64,000 bases of DNA from positions 25,223,021 to 25,287,020 of the forward strand of contig OX387602.1 of assembly GCA_947568835.1 (NCBI GenBank). Reading direction: 5' to 3'. Shown here in pieces: positions 60,206-64,000 of this stretch. The stretch comes from Protonemura montana (taxonomy: Eukaryota > Arthropoda > Insecta > Plecoptera > Nemouridae). Under the pieces are notes generated by a model, which was not told where the DNA came from, ran no database searches, and was given only the letters and a program-made list of their open reading frames with translations. The translations under genes were made by a program, and so were the position numbers. Within the stretch, counting starts at the first letter, position 1. Each line of letters opens with the position of its first letter.

Positions 60206-62227
60206 GATGAAGCGGTGTGCACGCGAGCGATATCGCACTTCGAATGGTCGTTGAACAGGCTTTCGGTCGCAGTGGAAGCCGGTGTGCAGGGGGATTCCAA
60301 TTTTCATGAGCGCGCCTGTGAGCGTCTGGACAAGCCTTGATTGCCGCCGCCGCTAATGGCTTGGATTCAGATTCACACTCTTCACGAGAACAAGTTCTAT
60401 TAGAAATGACGTCAGGCTTATTTTCAACCGTGTTTGCCTGACGTAAGTAAAAGAAGATGCCCTTCACAATGCCCGCTTCGGCTTACGAGGAAAATTAGTT
60501 TCAAAAAAATCCTTGACTAAAATTAATTTTTACATTAGCCACTGCGTAATTTTAATGACACGTAAACACCTATTATTTCTTGAACATTTTAAAAAGTGTT
60601 TGCACATTCATTTCTGTCATTTTACATTTGAAAGTTTCACAAGAGATTTCCATTTTCTTTGCGTGGCAATGCTAATCAATTTTCTTAAGTTTAACAATCC
60701 GTTAATTAAAGAAATTAGCAAGGATTTGGTTATACATTATAATTTGGTCACTCTCGGGACATCTATGCTAACCTTGAACTTGTTGCTTTGCATCTTTTGT
60801 GACCTTCCGAAGGTTATTGCCTGCCGGTCTTACAGCAAATTGCTTGTTCGACAAGGAAAAATATTTAATTGCTTGCAGGGAAGTACGCATTACTAGGAAT
60901 TACATCTCTTCGTGATTCATTTTTATCTAAAATAATTTAGAAATCACAACAAATACACTGTCAATGTTGAAAGAGAGACGACCATGGTATCCTATGATTA
61001 TGACAGTTTTATTTTCATATTAGTGGCAAAAAGACGGCACTTGTGATGCCAGTGTAAGATGATAATAATGTGTTTTTTTTTTACTGTCAATTAGGATGCA
61101 CAATGGCTTTTTTTACCAGTCAACGCGCAGCTTTTATTAAAACACAATTACACCATTTCGTGTAGTTCTATCATCTTCGCATTTAAAATTGTGTCTGTTC
61201 TTTCAAACTCAATGCTAGCGGACCAATTCTTAAATTGCAGCAGTTAAGCTATATTCTTAGCAAGTTTGGTGTTGGTCCCCTATTTCTTATCGTACGTTAT
61301 GCCTTACAGATTCTAATTGCTCCAGATTCTAAGAAGTTGATTTGATTGGTAGTATAGGATTATACGTAATCTTTTTAAAAACATGTTATTATACATTAAA
61401 AACCAGTAATTACATTTAAAACAAATTATCTGAAACGATCGATTTCCTTATTCAAATGCCCTTGATTTGCATTGTTAAATAGGGGAAATTGATCGTTTCA
61501 CGGTATGGAAATATATGCCAAGATAAAATCCACTAGATAGATATTGAGTTGTACGAGGTGCTTCGTAGCAATCAAGAAAAAAAAGGACACAAGGAAAGAT
61601 GAAGAAATAAACCACGACATAAAACAAGACAAGATTTGTCCGGTTTTTCTGAAATGAAATCAGAAACCTGTCTGCGTGCAGCCATGGCCCAGCAAGGTTT
61701 GCCCTGACCTTTCTGCTCCTCACGCTCAGTTTACAAAGTTTGTTTGACCACACTGTTTGCGTTGCCAACCAAATTGCTAATAAGTGCTCATTTCAAACGC
61801 CCAAAATAAAAAATAAACTATCTGTTCTTTTTTTTTCAAAGTTCTTCGCGTGATTTTTTATTTGGCGAGTCACTTATGAGCAAGTTCGAGAAGATCGTTG
61901 AATAAAATTTCATTTTCGTTCTGTTTATTACATCACCAAGAATTGTGAGAGGTCGTGTACAAATACATGGCAAGCAAACCGGCCGGGAAGTCGAGTCTAG
62001 TTCTTGGGCCTGCCGCACTTGTGCCTGCCTGACGGGCCGGTGTGGCTGTTGCCACCGTCGAGCACGCAGTCCACGGTGATCGAGGCAGTCGCTGGTGCCA
62101 CTGGAAACCAGCGATTGTGCTTCGCAGCTACATGGTTTGTCTCGAGATGCTCTGGAGTGCAGTGTGGCCCAAGTACACTTGAGGATACCGACCTCTCAAG
62201 ACGCAGCTGGGAGAAATCAACTAAAAA
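60206..62227. other. Divergent intergenic region between the two Ig genes
   Basis: About 2.0 kb separate the two start codons and should hold both promoters. I see no clear TATA box at the expected distance on either side. A 127-codon plus-strand frame (60,513-60,896) is AT-rich and unfamiliar, and I do not call it a gene. Confidence 0.6.
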
Positions 62228-64000
62228 ATGGAATACCTACTGGTATTGGTTTTGACTCTTTTTGTGAGTCTTAGATCAACAGGTGTGTACATGGTGATCT
62301 CACTGATTAAGGTCGTAGAAAAAAACGTGGGTGTTTCGAGATGGCATGGATTATGGGTATTGCTGTATCTTTGCTCGTCTGCTAAACAATAATTATATTG
62401 TCTATTTCCAGAAGCGCAGTCTCTTAGCGTGAAAATATCACCGGAAGACGCCCAATTTTCCTACCGGGGAAACTTGACGATCATGTGCCAAGCCAATTTG
62501 GCGATCACACACTGTCAATTCCGTTTGTACAACTACCGGAAAAGCTACCCCACCATCGATTTCAACAAAGGGGCCCAAAGTCCCGAGGCGATGGTCAAGG
62601 GCTCGGATAGAAAATTGAAGTACAAAGCCAAGTACTTCGGCAATGGTCTCAGTGACGGCCAGTGTGGCATGTCCTTGAACAGCGTCTATTGGGGGAGATA
62701 TCTTGTGGGGTGTCGTGTTCGTTCGGCCACGCAAGGGTGGAGAGAGGCGCAGATGACAGTGCGCTCTGGAAGTGAGTTCAAAAGGATGCAATTACAGTGA
62801 TATTTAAATAATTGAGAAAGTAATGAGACAAGTAACTGAAACAAACTTGTTTTTAAAAACATATTTCGTACCATTACAGTTACTAACACAATATATCGTA
62901 CTTCCTTATCACTTTAACAAGGTATGACAGTCCAAAGAGAACAATACAATTTGCATGGCAACGCATAACGAGTCAAGTAAAAGCATGACCAAATCCTTGG
63001 GCGTATACAGAGTCAATGGCATCTGACGAACTTGAATGTTATTTGTTTCTTCTATCACGTGCTACCCAAGTCGGCAACTGCGTGCTCTATTGATTCCTAA
63101 CCTTCTTGAGATTACACAGGTGCCGCACCAGGATTCGCGATCACCATCACACCCCGTCGGGTGGTCGCCCTCCCAGGGAGCGACGTGACCGTCCTGTGCG
63201 AGGCAAAGGTGCCCCTGTCCACGTGCTACATCGACATACACAGCGAAAAGACAGAGATCTTCTTCAACCACGGACCGGCGTCGGACTCCACTAGTCACTA
63301 CAAGTATTACGGGGCAGGACTTCCGACGGGGGAGTGCGGCATCTCTTTGATGAAGGTCACCGATGCCGACAACGGCCCCATTTGGTGCTGGGGGGAACGG
63401 ACGGGAACCACCGGGACCGCAAGAGCCTCCATTTTGACAGTCGCCAGTAAGTTCAATAAATGGAGCGTAGTTATTTTTATTTGTTTCGCTAGTTTCCATC
63501 TGACGTTTCCGGGATGAGACACAAATTATTTGCCTCCAAATCTATCAGAATAAAAACGTCAGTCGAGGAGAAAGATAAATCAACGATTGAGTATGTTTCA
63601 TTGGTTGATTTTGTTTTATTGAAAGTATTTCCAGAGTGAGAATCCCGATCTGAGTGTGGCGTTCTATGTAGGCTCACAGGTTCACGTACTCTCATGTAGC
63701 AAGTTTACTGTAAGTTTAATTATTATTATGAGTGGTTCCAATTTTTACTTCCTATTAAGACTTTATTATGAAATTTGTCCATTGCTTCGATACTAGGTCT
63801 CAACAAAATGTGTTTTGCACTTATTTTGAATCATTTAAGTCGTCTGCATCCTCCGAATATTAGTTAACGCTATAATGTCTCAATTTGTGAAAACACCAAC
63901 GTGTTTTCTTTCAGAGCCTCCGCTCGAGCCTGAGTTATCTCTCTTAACGGGGAGCTCATACTCAGTCGGAGACAGTCTTATTGCCGAGTGCGTGGTTCGT
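62228..64000 (+). CDS. Second secreted Ig-like gene, signal peptide plus A-B-C triad (continues beyond window)
   Basis: Exons: 62228-62282 (signal peptide MEYLLVLVLTLFVSLRSTG), 62412-62771 (A4), 63120-63446 (B4) and 63915 to beyond 64000 (start of C4). All junctions are phase 1 with GT-AG ends: ACAG|GTGTGT, GGAA|GTGAGT, GCCA|GTAAGT. The start context is AAAAATGG. A4 has YRGNLTIMC, THCQFRL, DGQCGMSL and WGRYLVGC. B4 has LPGSDVTVLC, STCYID, GECGISL and PIWCWGE. C4 begins KPPLEPELSLL and reaches its first Cys (AECVVR) at the window end. A4 and B4 are closest to A2 and B2 of the minus-strand gene. Total length, number of triads and any membrane anchor are unknown. Confidence 0.85.
62412..62771 (+). 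CDS. Ig gene 2, domain A4
   Basis: A 360-nt exon, the same length as A1. Begins EAQSLSVKISPEDAQF and keeps the A-type four-Cys pattern and NLT sequon. FNKGAQS and KGSDRKLKYK are shared with A2. Confidence 0.88.
63120..63446 (+). CDS. Ig gene 2, domain B4
   Basis: A 327-nt exon, the same length as B2. Begins SAAPGFAITITP. Four cysteines in the B pattern, ending TGTARASILTVAS. Confidence 0.88.
63915..64000 (+). CDS. Ig gene 2, start of domain C4 (partial)
   Basis: Follows a strong acceptor (TTTTCTTTCAG). It encodes about 28 residues up to the first Ig cysteine, in the frame expected for a C-type domain. Cut by the window end. Confidence 0.85.

Noticed and set aside
60513-60896. 127-codon plus-strand frame between the Ig genes
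   Set aside because: AT-rich, Phe/Leu/Ile-heavy translation typical of chance frames; no family resemblance.

Overview
The window is eukaryotic and most likely from an arthropod (crustacean, hexapod or relative). It is AT-rich, genes are split by GT-AG introns, and most of the sequence is non-coding. The clearest lineage clue is an aristaless-type homeobox protein whose start (MGISEE), homeodomain flank (QEKVGPQ, HPYNPYL) and C-terminal OAR motif look like insect aristaless. I cannot name the species.

Layout: positions 1-878 (minus) hold the first two coding exons of IFT81, an intraflagellar transport subunit, cut by the window edge. Positions 879-16,700 are non-coding apart from a few CpG-rich patches with weak exon-like signals. 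The three coding exons of aristaless (minus) lie between 28,154 and 16,725. They are separated by introns of 2.8 and 7.6 kb, and the larger intron carries a perfect 13-bp minisatellite. A gene-poor stretch follows from about 28.4 to 55.2 kb. It contains a TATA-box promoter candidate at 37.7 kb, a 156-bp terminal-inverted-repeat element with a tRNA-like sequence inside (44.3 kb), an array of TTGAC motifs, a LINE-like 3' end with a tandem-repeat tail, and a perfect 108-bp inverted repeat resembling a Penelope-type element.

The right end is the most unusual part. A ten-exon minus-strand gene (60,205-55,201) encodes a predicted 1,039-residue secreted protein of nine immunoglobulin-like domains, arranged as three A-B-C triads. 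A second gene starts 2.0 kb away on the plus strand (62,228 to beyond the window end) with the same order: signal peptide, A, B, C. Every domain is one exon and every intron is phase 1, so domains or triads can be duplicated or skipped without a frameshift. A and B domains have four cysteines and no strand-C tryptophan. C domains are classical two-cysteine C2-like domains with a CxVxHxxL motif. I recognise no named family with this layout, and it is the best candidate here for an undescribed system. A role in recognition or immunity is inference only.

The three recognised loci (cilium assembly, appendage patterning, secreted Ig proteins) show no functional link; they are simply neighbours.
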